A stretch of DNA of 24,449 nt, taken from JBFLXN01 sp040755715 [NCBI: Candidatus Edwardsbacteria bacterium]. GTDB taxonomy: Bacteria; Edwardsbacteria; AC1; JBFLXN01. Position 1 is the first letter of the stretch. Every line of letters begins with the position of its first letter. Where the stretch lies: NCBI GenBank assembly GCA_040755715.1, contig JBFLXN010000020.1, positions 1-24,449 of the forward strand, given 5' to 3'. The notes beneath the pieces are model-generated. The model made no database searches. It was given only the letters and a program-made list of their open reading frames with translations, and was not told the DNA's origin. The position numbers were made by a program, and so were the translations under genes. Of this stretch, positions 15,509 through 23,735 are shown one piece after another.

Positions 15509-16393
15509 ATGTCAGCACAAATTATTGATGGCAAGAAAATTGCCGCAGAAATTCAGGCAGAAATCAAGCAACAAACCCAAGAACTAAAAGACCGAGGAAC
15601 TGTTCCTGGTCTGGGTGTTATCTTAGTGGGTGAAGACCCGGCTTCGCAGGTTTATGTTCGCAACAAAGAGAAAGCTTGCTCTGAAGTAGGAATTTATACC
15701 GAGACCTTTAGATTGCCCGAAGCTACACCAGAACAAGAAATCTTGTCTCAAATTTCTCAATGGAATGAAGATAAAAAAATCCACGGCATCTTAGTGCAAC
15801 TTCCACTTCCAGCACATATTGATGAACATAAAGTTATTGAGGCGATTTCACTGAGCAAAGATGTTGATTGCTTCCACCCTTATAATGTCGGAAAACTGAT
15901 GCTGGGAGAGCCTTTCTTTCTTCCTTGCACCCCGGCTGGTGTCCAAGAACTACTGGTTAGAACGGGTATTGAAATCAAAGGTAAATATATAGTCATTGTG
16001 GGAAGAAGCAATATTGTTGGAAAGCCTTTAGCCAATATCCTCTTCCAAAAAGCAAAAAACGCCAATGCCACAGTAACCATCTGCCATACCGGAACAAAAG
16101 ATTTGACATTTCATACCAGACAAGCAGATATTCTGGTGGCGGCCGCTGGTAACCCTCAAACTATCAAAGGTGAAATGCTAAAGTCCGGAGTGGTAGTGGT
16201 GGATGTCGGGGTGAACCGGATAAAAGATGAAACGACCAAGAGTGGTTATCGGTTAGTTGGTGATGTAGAATTTGATTCGGCTAAGGAGGTCGCTTCTCAT
16301 ATTACCCCTGTTCCGGGGGGGGTGGGACCAATGACTATTACAATGTTGTTGAAGAATACGGTGAAAGCGGCAACACAGAGCATTAGAGGCTAA
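15509..16393 (+). CDS. folD: Bifunctional methylenetetrahydrofolate dehydrogenase/cyclohydrolase FolD
   Basis: This 294-aa cytoplasmic enzyme oxidises 5,10-methylene-THF to methenyl-THF and hydrolyses it to 10-formyl-THF, linking one-carbon units to purine and formyl-Met synthesis. The catalytic Y49-x3-K53 pair (VYVRNK) matches Tyr50/Lys54 of the E. coli enzyme. Also present are the GILVQLPLP signature, the [11 protein letters not shown] dinucleotide-binding stretch and the C-terminal [13 protein letters not shown] block. Length is typical. AGAGGGA precedes the ATG. The PGGVGP codons include a run of eight G at 16315-16322. The stop codon sits in the loop of a small hairpin, and the gene converges on the PAS kinase gene 58 bp away. 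Confidence 0.96.
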   Translation: MSAQIIDGKKIAAEIQAEIKQQTQELKDRGTVPGLGVILVGEDPASQVYVRNKEKACSEVGIYTETFRLPEATPEQEILSQISQWNEDKKIHGILVQLPLPAHIDEHKVIEAISLSKDVDCFHPYNVGKLMLGEPFFLPCTPAGVQELLVRTGIEIKGKYIVIVGRSNIVGKPLANILFQKAKNANATVTICHTGTKDLTFHTRQADILVAAAGNPQTIKGEMLKSGVVVVDVGVNRIKDETTKSGYRLVGDVEFDSAKEVASHITPVPGGVGPMTITMLLKNTVKAATQSIRG

Positions 16394-16401
16394 ACGCCTC
16401 T
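16385..16401. terminator. Small hairpin at the folD stop codon
   Basis: AGAGGC (16385-16390) and GCCTCT (16396-16401) form a 6-bp stem, with the folD stop TAA in the loop. It lies between convergent genes where a terminator is expected, but it has no clear T-run on either side, so the role is uncertain. Confidence 0.35.
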
Positions 16402-16451
16402 TAAATCTGAATCAGAGAGGGAAGGGATAAATGGAGTGAAGTGACATGCTT

Positions 16452-17756
16452 TTACTCTCCCATCGGCAATCTTACGATAAATTTACTTCCTCTACCCAGT
16501 TCACTTTCTACCGCAATCGTGCCACCGTGTGTCTCTACAATTTCTTTGACCATAGATAATCCAATACCTGTTCCGTGAAGCGTATGAACTTTTTGTTCAC
16601 TTCGGTAAAATCTTTCAAAGATATGGGGGATATCCTCAGAAGCAATTCCCATACCGGTATCAATTACGCTAATTTCCATTTTCCACACGGTATCTTCTAA
16701 TTTCACCCCACCGGTTTCTATCATCACTTTTCCTCCTTCGGGAGTAAATTTAATCGCGTTATCTAAAAGTTGGTCAAAGACAAAACGCAGAGCCAGACAG
16801 TCGCCTCGCACCGGGGAGAGACTCTCGGGCAACTTAGAAATAATGGCAATTTTTTTCTTTGCTGCTCTAGGTTCAAATGCCAAAATGTTTTCCTGAAGCA
16901 GTTCAATAATATTCACATTTTCCCTACGCAATCCTATCTGCCAGGCTTGGGCTTCTTTGAAACTGAGTATTCCTTCCAGGATTCTTTCTAATCGTTCACA
17001 TTGCTCATTAATTACTTTGGCGAATTCACTCATTTGAGTTCCCATTTCACCCTTGAGTTCTTCTGTCAAGATTTCGGCATACCCTTTGATGACAGTTAAT
17101 GGTGTCCGCAGTTCGTGTGAAACATTAGTGACAAATTCGTCTCGCAGACGCTCACTCTTCTTTCTTTCACTAATATCAGTAAAAAGACAGAGAGCGCCTT
17201 TTAGCTGACCAGAACTATCATAGAAGGGAGCGGTTTTTGAAGAAACGGGTAGCTCCCGACTATTATTAAGTAAAATTGTATTATTCTTATGAACAATAGT
17301 TTCCCCTTTCTCCATCGCCTGGACTAAGGGGCACTCCCCTTCACAGACTGACTCGCCTAATTCATTCTTGCTCTTAAAGATTTCACCACAATATTTTCCT
17401 AAAACCTCTGATTCTTTCCAGCCAGTAATCTGTTCAGCCATTTTATTAAAAAGAAAAATCTTTCTCTCTCTATCAACTATAAAGAGACCTTCAGGTATTT
17501 CCTTTAAGAACTGTAGTCTTTTTGCCTCTTCGGTTTCGGTTAGCTGTTGTTTTTCCTTGAGGCGCACAGTTTCAAAAGTTACCCTCTCTCTAATTAGGTC
17601 TTTTATTTTTTCTTCAGACTCTTTAAGTTTAGCTCTTTGTTTTTCAGAGGCCTCTTGGACTCTCTTAAGAAGGCCCAGTAAATATATGACCAAAGTAATA
17701 GAACCTATTACCACCAAACTACAAATTATTAAAAACCAGTTGACTGTAGAAATCAT
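16452..17756 (-). CDS. Membrane PAS-domain sensor histidine kinase
   Basis: This 434-aa protein has one N-terminal transmembrane helix (about 5-30), a charged coiled-coil linker (about 32-80), a PAS domain (about 82-195), HisKA with the phospho-acceptor H214 in SHELRTPL, and an HATPase domain with N-box LLDN (N333), G1 DTGMG (366-370) and G2 GTGIGL (395-400). All catalytic motifs are intact. The PAS domain carries C123, C138 and C142 (KYCGEIF, then SVCEGECPL), a spacing that could bind metal or sense redox. The lone transmembrane helix leaves almost nothing outside, so the signal is probably cytoplasmic. The likely partner is the response regulator just upstream. The start lacks a Shine-Dalgarno, and an inverted repeat ends seven bases before it. 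Confidence 0.92.
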   Translation of the reverse strand: MISTVNWFLIICSLVVIGSITLVIYLLGLLKRVQEASEKQRAKLKESEEKIKDLIRERVTFETVRLKEKQQLTETEEAKRLQFLKEIPEGLFIVDRERKIFLFNKMAEQITGWKESEVLGKYCGEIFKSKNELGESVCEGECPLVQAMEKGETIVHKNNTILLNNSRELPVSSKTAPFYDSSGQLKGALCLFTDISERKKSERLRDEFVTNVSHELRTPLTVIKGYAEILTEELKGEMGTQMSEFAKVINEQCERLERILEGILSFKEAQAWQIGLRRENVNIIELLQENILAFEPRAAKKKIAIISKLPESLSPVRGDCLALRFVFDQLLDNAIKFTPEGGKVMIETGGVKLEDTVWKMEISVIDTGMGIASEDIPHIFERFYRSEQKVHTLHGTGIGLSMVKEIVETHGGTIAVESELGRGSKFIVRLPMGE

Positions 17757-17763
17757 TTCTTTT

Positions 17764-17861
17764 ACACAGATTAGCGCAGATGAGAAGCTTACAGATTAGC
17801 ACAGATGTCGTCAGAAATATCTGTGCTCATCTTGTATCTTTTCATCTGTGTCAATCTGTGG
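17764..17861. repeat. Nonamer-module inverted repeat between response regulator and kinase genes
   Basis: Two 43-base arms (17764-17806 and 17819-17861) pair at about 33 positions around a 12-base loop. Each arm is built of CAGAT-containing modules at 9-base period: the left reads ACACAGATT, AGCGCAGAT, GAGAAGCTT, ACAGATTAG, CACAGAT. On the minus-strand transcript this makes a long hairpin filling the gap between the regulator stop and the kinase start. Confidence 0.85.
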
Positions 17862-17874
17862 CTAATATCTTGTT

Positions 17875-18252
17875 TTATTTTTCGCTTTCCCCGACGATAG
17901 TCTTTATTTGTTGTAATAATTTAGTTGGGCTGAATGGTTTAGTAATGTAATCAGCGGCGCCGAGTTCTAATCCCTTCTGTCGGTCAACCTCTTGTCCTTT
18001 AGCCGTGAGAATAATCACAGGAATTTTTTTCAATTCCTCTTCTTCTTTCATCTGGCGGTAAACCTCAAAACCATCCATTCCTGGCATCATCACATCCAGG
18101 ATGACCAAATCGGGTTTTTCTTCTTTCATCCGTTGCAATCCTTCTAACCCATTTCCCGCAGAGATAACAGTAAAGCCTTCTTGTTCCAGTTTGAATCTAA
18201 TTACTCTGGCGATATAAGGTTCATCATCAACAACTAAAACTTTTTTGACCAT
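17875..18252 (-). CDS. Single-domain response regulator (CheY/Spo0F-like receiver)
   Basis: This 125-aa protein consists only of a receiver domain. The acidic pair D9-D10, the phosphorylation site D53 (VILDVMMPGMDG), T83 and K105 (TKPFS) are all present. There is no output domain, so it probably passes phosphate in a relay or acts by protein contact. It lies between two histidine kinase genes on the same strand, 95 bp after the 991-aa kinase and 118 bp before the PAS kinase, and either could phosphorylate it. The start codon has no strong Shine-Dalgarno. Confidence 0.95.
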   Translation of the reverse strand: MVKKVLVVDDEPYIARVIRFKLEQEGFTVISAGNGLEGLQRMKEEKPDLVILDVMMPGMDGFEVYRQMKEEEELKKIPVIILTAKGQEVDRQKGLELGAADYITKPFSPTKLLQQIKTIVGESEK

Positions 18253-18284
18253 TTCATTTGCCCAATTCTTTTCAATTTAACCAC

Positions 18285-18303
18285 GCCCCGATAAAATTGG
18301 GGC
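18285..18303. repeat. Degenerate CCCCGAT palindrome
   Basis: GCCCC (18285-18289) and GGGGC (18299-18303) enclose an AT-rich centre. It resembles the CCCCGAT/ATCGGGG elements at 3822-3844 and 10214-10231, with one stem mismatch. It lies upstream of the response regulator on its transcript. Confidence 0.5.
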
Positions 18304-18347
18304 ACGAATATTTTTTTAGTCCACAGTGTTTCATTTTTTCTTGAACA

Positions 18348-21323
18348 CTACCCTTTTGGTAGGGTAAAAACAAATTTGCTTCCCTTGCCCACTTCACTTT
18401 CTACCCAGATTTTGCCGCCGTGAGCCTCAATAATTCGCTTACAGAGGGGGAGCCCTAAACCAGTGCCGACTCTCTTTCCTTTGCGGCGGGAATGAACTTG
18501 ATAGAACTTATCAAAAATCATTTTTTGGTCTTCCTCAGCAATTCCTTCTCCATTGTCACTTACATATACATAAATGAAAGAACCCGCTGGTTCTTCTGCC
18601 CCAACTATTACTTTGCCCTTTAGTGGAGTAAATTTGAGGGCATTAGACAAAAAATTGTCCAGAACTCTAGTTAGTTTTCCCTCGTCAGCTATTACTTTGG
18701 GAAATTCTGCTGGTATGCTCATTTCTACAGTAATTTCCTTTTCTTTAGCCAAGGAGGCAAATCCTTCTACCTTTTTACTGATAAGGTCTTTAAGAATAAT
18801 TTCACTCTTTTCCAATTTCATTTCTACTGATTCAAATTTATATCCGTCAAGGAGGTCGTTGAGCATCTGGAGCATTTTCTTGGCGTCTTCATCAGCATTA
18901 GCTAGAAAGCGTGTTTGCTCCTCATTTAGTGCACCGAGACTCCCGTCCAGAGAAAGTTCTAATGAGGCGATTACTGCCCCTAAAGGATTGCGCAGGTCAT
19001 GGGTGAGCATTCCTACAAATTCTTCTCGGAGTTCTTGAATTTCTCTTTCAGGGGTAATGTCATGTTTGAGAATCACCCTTCCCAAAAGTTCACCGGAGTC
19101 AAGGCGGAGCGGGAAAGAGATAAGTTTCAAAAAGCGCCGGGGATTTCTGAGAGCCATTTCGGCCTGAACGATTTTTTCTGGGAAATCGGCGCATTCTTTA
19201 AAGAAATCAAGGACTGGCTTTGGGTCAATCGCGTTTTTTAAAATTTCTGGAATAATTGAATTCAACAAAGATGTGCCAGGGCGAATAAATGTTGGTAAAC
19301 CTAAAAGTTGACTATAAGCCTCATTAGTCATTAACACCTGGAATTTAGAGTCCACCATCAAAAATCCTTCGGGCATTGAGGAAATAGTAGCAGAAAGTTT
19401 ACTCCCTTCCTTTTGGATTTCCTCATGCAAAGCCGCATTTCTTAACGCTACAGAGACCAAGGGAGCTACTTCCATCAATAGTTGTAAGTCATCCTGTGAG
19501 AAATGGTCTCTTTTGGTACTCTCTACATCTAAGATCCCCGTAGTTCTTTCCCCGAGTTTTAATGGCACACAGAGTTGAGAGCGGAATTCAATGGCTGGAT
19601 TTGGACTTAAGTATCTTGGCTCCTGACTGACATCAGAAATCAAGGCTGGCTGACCGGCAGCCATCACCCAAGGAATGACCCCTTTGAGTTCCTTCAATTT
19701 CTCTGGCTCCAATTTAATTTTTGTTTCCTTCAATTGCTCTAAAACTCCCGGCTGGATGTCTAGTTTTGCTCTGGAACGACCTGTCCATTCTCCTACCAAT
19801 TCATCATAAAAATACACCGCACACTCCTCGGCATCAAAAATGCGCGAGAAGGTAAGGGTGATGGTAGTGAGCAATTCTTTAAGTTGAAGGACAGAACTCA
19901 GGGACATCCCGATTTCATAAAGGCGCGAACGAGTGCGGGTCTGCCGTTGGGCATCTTCGTAAGCCATCGCCCTCTTAATTACTGGAGGTATCTGACTGGC
20001 TAAATTAAAGAGAAGTTCCAGGTGAGAACCTGTATAAAACCCTGCGATATCCTTGCCCAGACGAATTGCTCCAATCATTTCATCTTTAAGCAAAAGAGGC
20101 GCTACCAATAAGGAACGATAGGCTTCTAAGGAAGTAGGAATCTCTTTGCGTAAGAAAGGGTCAAGTCTTTCAGGCAAGGTACTCTGCAAAAGTGGCTTTC
20201 TTTCTTGAACCGCTCTTCCTGTAATGCCTTCTCCAATTTGCAAAGTAAGTCCTAAATATACTTCCGGTGATGGACCACGGTAAACTCTAAGATGTAAGTC
20301 CCCATCATCTTCTAAAAGAAAGATGGCACAAGTAGTGTAATCTAAAGATTTTCTCACCGCATTAACTAATCTTTGTAAAACCAAATCCAAATCAGTAGCA
20401 GTAACCAGCACCTTAGCAATTTCATAAAATCCCGCTACTCGCTCTTCAGTGAGGTCGTGAAAAAACAAAATTGCCCCTGAGTATTTTTTTGAGGTTTCCC
20501 AAAGAGACGAAAGTTTTACCTGAACAATTTTCGCCCCAATCGCTAATTCTTCTGAGACTGTGTTTTCCCCTTTTTTACTGGCTTCTAACATTTTTCCCAG
20601 ACGAGAAGAAATAATGGGAGGACACTCACTAATAGGTTTCGCGGGAGCAAGAGTAATACCCAGAAGTTTTTCTACTGCCTTATTATAGAGGCTTAGTCGG
20701 CCATCCGCATCCAAAACAATCACACCTTCTGGTATCTTCTGAAGTGTGGTAATGATTTTGTTCCGCTCCTGAGTCAAAGTAGAAAAGAGTTGTGCATTTC
20801 TAATCGCAATCGCGGCTTGATTAGCTATGGTAGTTAATAGTTGCAAATCTTCTTCAGTGTAAACATCAGACTTGTAATTTTGAATAGAAATAACGCCCAG
20901 AGCCTGTAGGGGTTCAAAATTTTGAACCCCTACCGCCAGCAGAGGAACCCCTAACCAAGATTTAGCCGCTGGGCCTAAAGGTTTGACTCCCAGTCTGTGA
21001 CATTCAGAAAGATAATCTGCAGTCAAGATGGGTTTTTTATTCAGTAAAATCCAACTGCTTAAACCCAAACCAAGTTTTTGATTTTCTCTTGCTTCTCGTT
21101 TACCCTGAGTAATATAAATAGGAAAATTGAGCTCCTGTTTAGTCTCATCATAGAGGGCGATATAGAAATTGCCGGTGTCAAATACCCTTCCCATTTCTTG
21201 ATAGATTAGTTCCAGAAGGTCATTTAACTTCAGAGTAGAACTCAGGGCTTGTCCAATCTTATTGAGGGTATCAAGTCTTGTGATTTTTTGCGAAAGTTTG
21301 CTCTGGATTTTCTCTTCGAACAT
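18348..21323 (-). CDS. Multi-GAF/PAS hybrid-input soluble histidine kinase
   Basis: This 991-aa protein has no membrane segment and is probably cytoplasmic. Domains in order: GAF1 (about 15-178), PAS1 (about 185-295), GAF2 (about 300-450), GAF3 (about 465-630), PAS2 (about 640-760), HisKA with phospho-acceptor H775 in [10 protein letters not shown], and HATPase with N-box N894, G1 DNGEG (923-927) and G2 GTGLGL (953-958). All kinase motifs are intact. Three GAF and two PAS domains imply that several small-molecule or redox inputs are integrated. A perfect 28-bp palindrome is inserted in frame in GAF1 and encodes [10 protein letters not shown] at 131-140, in what should be a turn between beta strands. 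TAGGAAA precedes the ATG. The gene lies downstream of a hairpin array and upstream of the receiver gene. Confidence 0.93.
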   Translation of the reverse strand: MFEEKIQSKLSQKITRLDTLNKIGQALSSTLKLNDLLELIYQEMGRVFDTGNFYIALYDETKQELNFPIYITQGKREARENQKLGLGLSSWILLNKKPILTADYLSECHRLGVKPLGPAAKSWLGVPLLAVGVQNFEPLQALGVISIQNYKSDVYTEEDLQLLTTIANQAAIAIRNAQLFSTLTQERNKIITTLQKIPEGVIVLDADGRLSLYNKAVEKLLGITLAPAKPISECPPIISSRLGKMLEASKKGENTVSEELAIGAKIVQVKLSSLWETSKKYSGAILFFHDLTEERVAGFYEIAKVLVTATDLDLVLQRLVNAVRKSLDYTTCAIFLLEDDGDLHLRVYRGPSPEVYLGLTLQIGEGITGRAVQERKPLLQSTLPERLDPFLRKEIPTSLEAYRSLLVAPLLLKDEMIGAIRLGKDIAGFYTGSHLELLFNLASQIPPVIKRAMAYEDAQRQTRTRSRLYEIGMSLSSVLQLKELLTTITLTFSRIFDAEECAVYFYDELVGEWTGRSRAKLDIQPGVLEQLKETKIKLEPEKLKELKGVIPWVMAAGQPALISDVSQEPRYLSPNPAIEFRSQLCVPLKLGERTTGILDVESTKRDHFSQDDLQLLMEVAPLVSVALRNAALHEEIQKEGSKLSATISSMPEGFLMVDSKFQVLMTNEAYSQLLGLPTFIRPGTSLLNSIIPEILKNAIDPKPVLDFFKECADFPEKIVQAEMALRNPRRFLKLISFPLRLDSGELLGRVILKHDITPEREIQELREEFVGMLTHDLRNPLGAVIASLELSLDGSLGALNEEQTRFLANADEDAKKMLQMLNDLLDGYKFESVEMKLEKSEIILKDLISKKVEGFASLAKEKEITVEMSIPAEFPKVIADEGKLTRVLDNFLSNALKFTPLKGKVIVGAEEPAGSFIYVYVSDNGEGIAEEDQKMIFDKFYQVHSRRKGKRVGTGLGLPLCKRIIEAHGGKIWVESEVGKGSKFVFTLPKG
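20906..20933. repeat. Perfect 28-bp in-frame palindrome in the 991-aa kinase gene
   Basis: The left half is GTAGGGGTTCAAAA and the right half is its exact complement TTTTGAACCCCTAC, with no loop. It encodes residues 131-140. Its ends match the 28-bp element in mfd at 8026-8053, so the two belong to one family with a variable centre. Confidence 0.9.
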
Positions 21324-21387
21324 TGCTTGTTTCCTAATTAATCATCCATCCCATCCTGACATTCCGTTGGGACGCCACTCTTGAGAA

Positions 21388-21891
21388 GGATACACACCCC
21401 CTGCCCCCTCTCAAGAGGGGATTTGTGAGTATAGTCCCCTCTATAAGAGGGGATTTGTGAGTACAGTCCCCTCTATAAGAGGGGATTTGTGAGTATAGTC
21501 CCCTCTATAAGAGGGGATTTGTGAGTATAGTCCCCTCTATAAGAGGGGATTTGTGAGTACAGTCCCCTCTATTAAGAGGGGATTTGTGAGTATAGTCCCC
21601 TCTATAAGAGGGAATTTGTGAGTATAGCCCCCTCTATAAGAGGGAATTTGTGAGTATAGCCCCCTCTATAAGAGGGGATTTGTGAGTATAGTCCCCTCTA
21701 TTAAGAGGGGATTTGTGAGTATAGTCCCCTCTATAAGAGGGGATTTGTGAGTATAGTCCCCTCTATTAAGAGGGGATTTGTGAGTATAGTCCCCTCTATT
21801 AAGAGGGGATTTGTAAGTATAGTCCCCTCTATAAGAGGGGATTTGTGAGTATAGTCCCCTCTATTAAGAGGGGATATAGGGGTGTGTATCC
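21388..21891. repeat. Array of 15 hairpins at 32-33 bp spacing, flanked by inverted repeats
   Basis: Fifteen copies of CCCCTCT and AGAGGGG arms, usually with loop ATA or ATTA, are joined by 14 near-identical linkers (ATTTGTGAGTATAGT). Linker starts step by 32 bp when the loop is ATA and 33 bp when it is ATTA. Copies 7 and 8 end in GGGA rather than GGGG. The array is bracketed by GGATACACACCCC (21388-21400) and GGGGTGTGTATCC (21879-21891), perfect 13-bp inverted repeats. The first and last hairpins plus these flanks reconstitute a single palindromic element, so the array looks like an internal amplification of one element. It fills most of the 573-bp gap between the HD-GYP stop and the 991-aa kinase start and would be transcribed if those genes share an mRNA. 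There are no unique spacers. Confidence 0.95.
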
Positions 21892-21896
21892 ACTAT

Positions 21897-23300
21897 TCAT
21901 TTCTTCACATTCCCTAATACTCGTATGAATGCTTTAACAATTTGTGGGTCAAATTGTTTACCGGCATATTCTAAGAGTTCCTCCTTGGCTTCCTTAGAGC
22001 CAAATCTTACTCTATAGGTTCTGGAGGCAGTCATGGCGTCATAGGCATCAGCCACGGCAATAATCCGAGCAAAGAGGGGAATCTTGTTCCCTTTGATTCC
22101 ATCTGGATAGCCTTTGCCATCATATCGTTCGTGATGGCTCCGGATAACTGGCAGAAGTTCTTTAAGGGCGCTCACATGAGAAAGAATCCTCACTCCCATC
22201 TGGGGATGTTGTTTAACTCTACGCCACTTTTGGCGACTGAGTGTGCCTACATTTTCTAAGATAACATCAGGTAGTCCAATTTTACCGACATCATGCAATA
22301 AGGCGGCTAATTCCAATTTTTTTCTTTCCATTTCAGAAAGCCGCAAAGCGTCGGCAATTCCCAAAACATATCTAACTACTCGTTCTGAATGACCCTTGGT
22401 ATTAGGGTCTTTGGCATCAATCGCCGCCACCAAACTTTTAATCGTATTAAGAAGTAATTGTTCTAAATTCTCATAAAGCCTGACATTTTCCAAGAACATA
22501 GCGATTTGAGAAGCAATAGTCGTCAGAAGTTTCAAATCGCCAGCAGTAAAGGAAAGATTACCTTTTTTCTTTTCTACACCTATGGCTCCAATAGTTCTAT
22601 CTTGAATCTTAAGAGGCACAATCAAGAAACTCTTTTCATCTAAAGCAGGCCTACCTTTGAGACAGACCTCCTTTGCTCTTTCTCTAATAGAAATTAATTC
22701 TTCTTTTAAAGAATTCTCATATCCCGAATGGACAAAAATGAAACTAAGGGGTTTCCTTTCCTTATAGAGAATCAGATTTCCTCTTTCCGCTCCTACGGCG
22801 GTCAGGGCAATTTCTAAAAAATGCAAAGAACGCTTTTCAATCTCTACCATGCTATAGAAACTCTCTCCCATTTCATAAAGTAAAGAGAGTTCTTCATAGC
22901 GGCTTGAGATTTCAGCCGTAAGGGAATCAATTTCATAGTGCTGGCGCAAAAGAGTGGAAATAGTTTCTGCAATTAAAGGTGCAGTTAGTTTCAAATTTTC
23001 TTCATTGTCGCCACAGCTCAAAATAGCCCCTTTTAATTCTTCCCCTACCTTCAGGGGAATAATGCATTGAGCAAACCCATTTTCACTCTTAATAAAATAT
23101 TTTTCGGAGTAAGGAATCTGGCTGAGTATTTGTTCTGGTGATAATTTCCTTCCGACCTCTCCCCTTTCCTTCCCTAAAAGAGAGGGGCCCGTTTGCCAAA
23201 CAAAGGTTATGCCGTTTTCTTTTAATATGAAGGCAACATCAACTGGTTGAACTCTACTCAGTGACTGTAGAAAATTTATGATTTCCTGATATTCTTTCAT
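21897..23300 (-). CDS. GAF / HD-GYP domain protein, probable cyclic-di-GMP phosphodiesterase
   Basis: This 467-aa protein probably hydrolyses cyclic di-GMP. An N-terminal GAF-like region (about 10-120) is followed by a GAF domain (about 140-275) and an HD-GYP domain (about 285-460). Conserved HD-GYP residues are present: H304 (KGHSERV), H336-D337 (LLHDVGKIGLPD), H365 (KQHPQMG), H389-H390 and the signature HHERYDGKGYPDG (389-401), and D418 (VADAYDAM). No membrane segment or receiver domain was seen. GGAG precedes the ATG. It starts only 19 bp after the rpmA stop and is likely cotranscribed with the ribosomal genes. Residues 38-50 (GPSLLGKERGEVG) look like the translation of a degenerate palindromic repeat. 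Confidence 0.93.
   Translation of the reverse strand: MKEYQEIINFLQSLSRVQPVDVAFILKENGITFVWQTGPSLLGKERGEVGRKLSPEQILSQIPYSEKYFIKSENGFAQCIIPLKVGEELKGAILSCGDNEENLKLTAPLIAETISTLLRQHYEIDSLTAEISSRYEELSLLYEMGESFYSMVEIEKRSLHFLEIALTAVGAERGNLILYKERKPLSFIFVHSGYENSLKEELISIRERAKEVCLKGRPALDEKSFLIVPLKIQDRTIGAIGVEKKKGNLSFTAGDLKLLTTIASQIAMFLENVRLYENLEQLLLNTIKSLVAAIDAKDPNTKGHSERVVRYVLGIADALRLSEMERKKLELAALLHDVGKIGLPDVILENVGTLSRQKWRRVKQHPQMGVRILSHVSALKELLPVIRSHHERYDGKGYPDGIKGNKIPLFARIIAVADAYDAMTASRTYRVRFGSKEAKEELLEYAGKQFDPQIVKAFIRVLGNVKK
23150..23191. repeat. Degenerate in-frame palindromic element in the HD-GYP gene
   Basis: CCTCTC (23156-23161) and GAGAGG (23180-23185) form a 6-bp stem within C-rich and G-rich flanks. 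The encoded peptide GPSLLGKERGEVG is a phrase I recognise as a typical translation of CCCCTCT-type repeats. The arms are imperfect, so the call is moderate. Confidence 0.5.
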
Positions 23301-23319
23301 AGTGCTCCGTGTAAATATT

Positions 23320-23571
23320 TTAAGGATACACGCTCACACATTTCTTGTCCCGATTCATACGCTCAAACTTGACAAAGCCACTAATTCTGGCAAAGAGGGT
23401 ATCGTCCCTTCCGATGCCTACATTATCCCCAGGATGAATTCTGGTTCCTCTTTGGCGAACGATAATTGAGCCAGCCGAGACCCATTGTCCCCCAAAGCGC
23501 TTTATACCCAGACGCTGGGAATTGCTATCTCGACCATTCCTTGAACTACCAACACCCTTTTTATGTGCCAT
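23320..23571 (-). CDS. rpmA: 50S ribosomal protein L27
   Basis: This 83-aa protein lies near the peptidyl-transferase centre of the large subunit. The N-terminal [20 protein letters not shown] and the [15 protein letters not shown] stretch are diagnostic, and length is typical. It has no cleavable N-terminal extension of the Firmicutes kind. AAGGAG precedes the ATG. It follows rplU, as in most bacteria, but is followed by an HD-GYP gene rather than the usual obgE. Confidence 0.98.
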   Translation of the reverse strand: MAHKKGVGSSRNGRDSNSQRLGIKRFGGQWVSAGSIIVRQRGTRIHPGDNVGIGRDDTLFARISGFVKFERMNRDKKCVSVYP

Positions 23572-23617
23572 TTCGTTCTCCTTTCTTCAAAATTAATCAC
23601 GGAAACATAGAACGATA

Positions 23618-23636
23618 ATCCCGACTTTGTCGGGAT
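23618..23636. repeat. Palindrome ATCCCGAC/GTCGGGAT
   Basis: A perfect 8-bp stem (23618-23625 and 23629-23636) with loop TTT lies between rplU and rpmA. It resembles the CCGAC/GTCGG core at 3686-3704, so it is probably another dispersed element. It could also act as a weak attenuator within the operon. Confidence 0.7.
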
Positions 23637-23638
23637 GC

Positions 23639-23701
23639 TGATACGCTTATATGGTGATACGGAGAGAATTTTTTTTCACATATCAGCTTATCACCGTATC
23701 A
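23639..23701. repeat. Inverted element made of TGATACGG octamers
   Basis: The left arm is three octamers: TGATACGC, TTATATGG, TGATACGG (23639-23662). After a 15-base T-rich centre the right arm (23678-23701) has three inverted octamers, ACATATCA, GCTTATCA, CCGTATCA. It has the same design as the CACGAA and CAGAT elements but a different motif. It lies between rplU and rpmA. Confidence 0.85.
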
Positions 23702-23718
23702 ATCCGCCATAGGCGGAT
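23702..23718. repeat. Palindrome ATCCGCC/GGCGGAT
   Basis: A 7-bp perfect stem with loop ATA lies directly beside the octamer element. A related CGCC-TTA-GGCG palindrome forms the stop-codon region of the acetyltransferase gene at 3990-4000, next to its own octamer element. Confidence 0.75.
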
Positions 23719-23735
23719 GTTTCTGTGGTCTTTGA

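Noticed and set aside
18574-19038. 154-aa plus-strand ORF inside the 991-aa kinase gene
   Set aside because: It is opposite the HisKA/HATPase coding sequence and serine/leucine-rich, as is usual for antisense shadows.
21388-21891. CRISPR array
   Set aside because: The spacing resembles CRISPR, but the material between palindromes is the same linker in every unit, with no unique spacers, and no cas gene is nearby.
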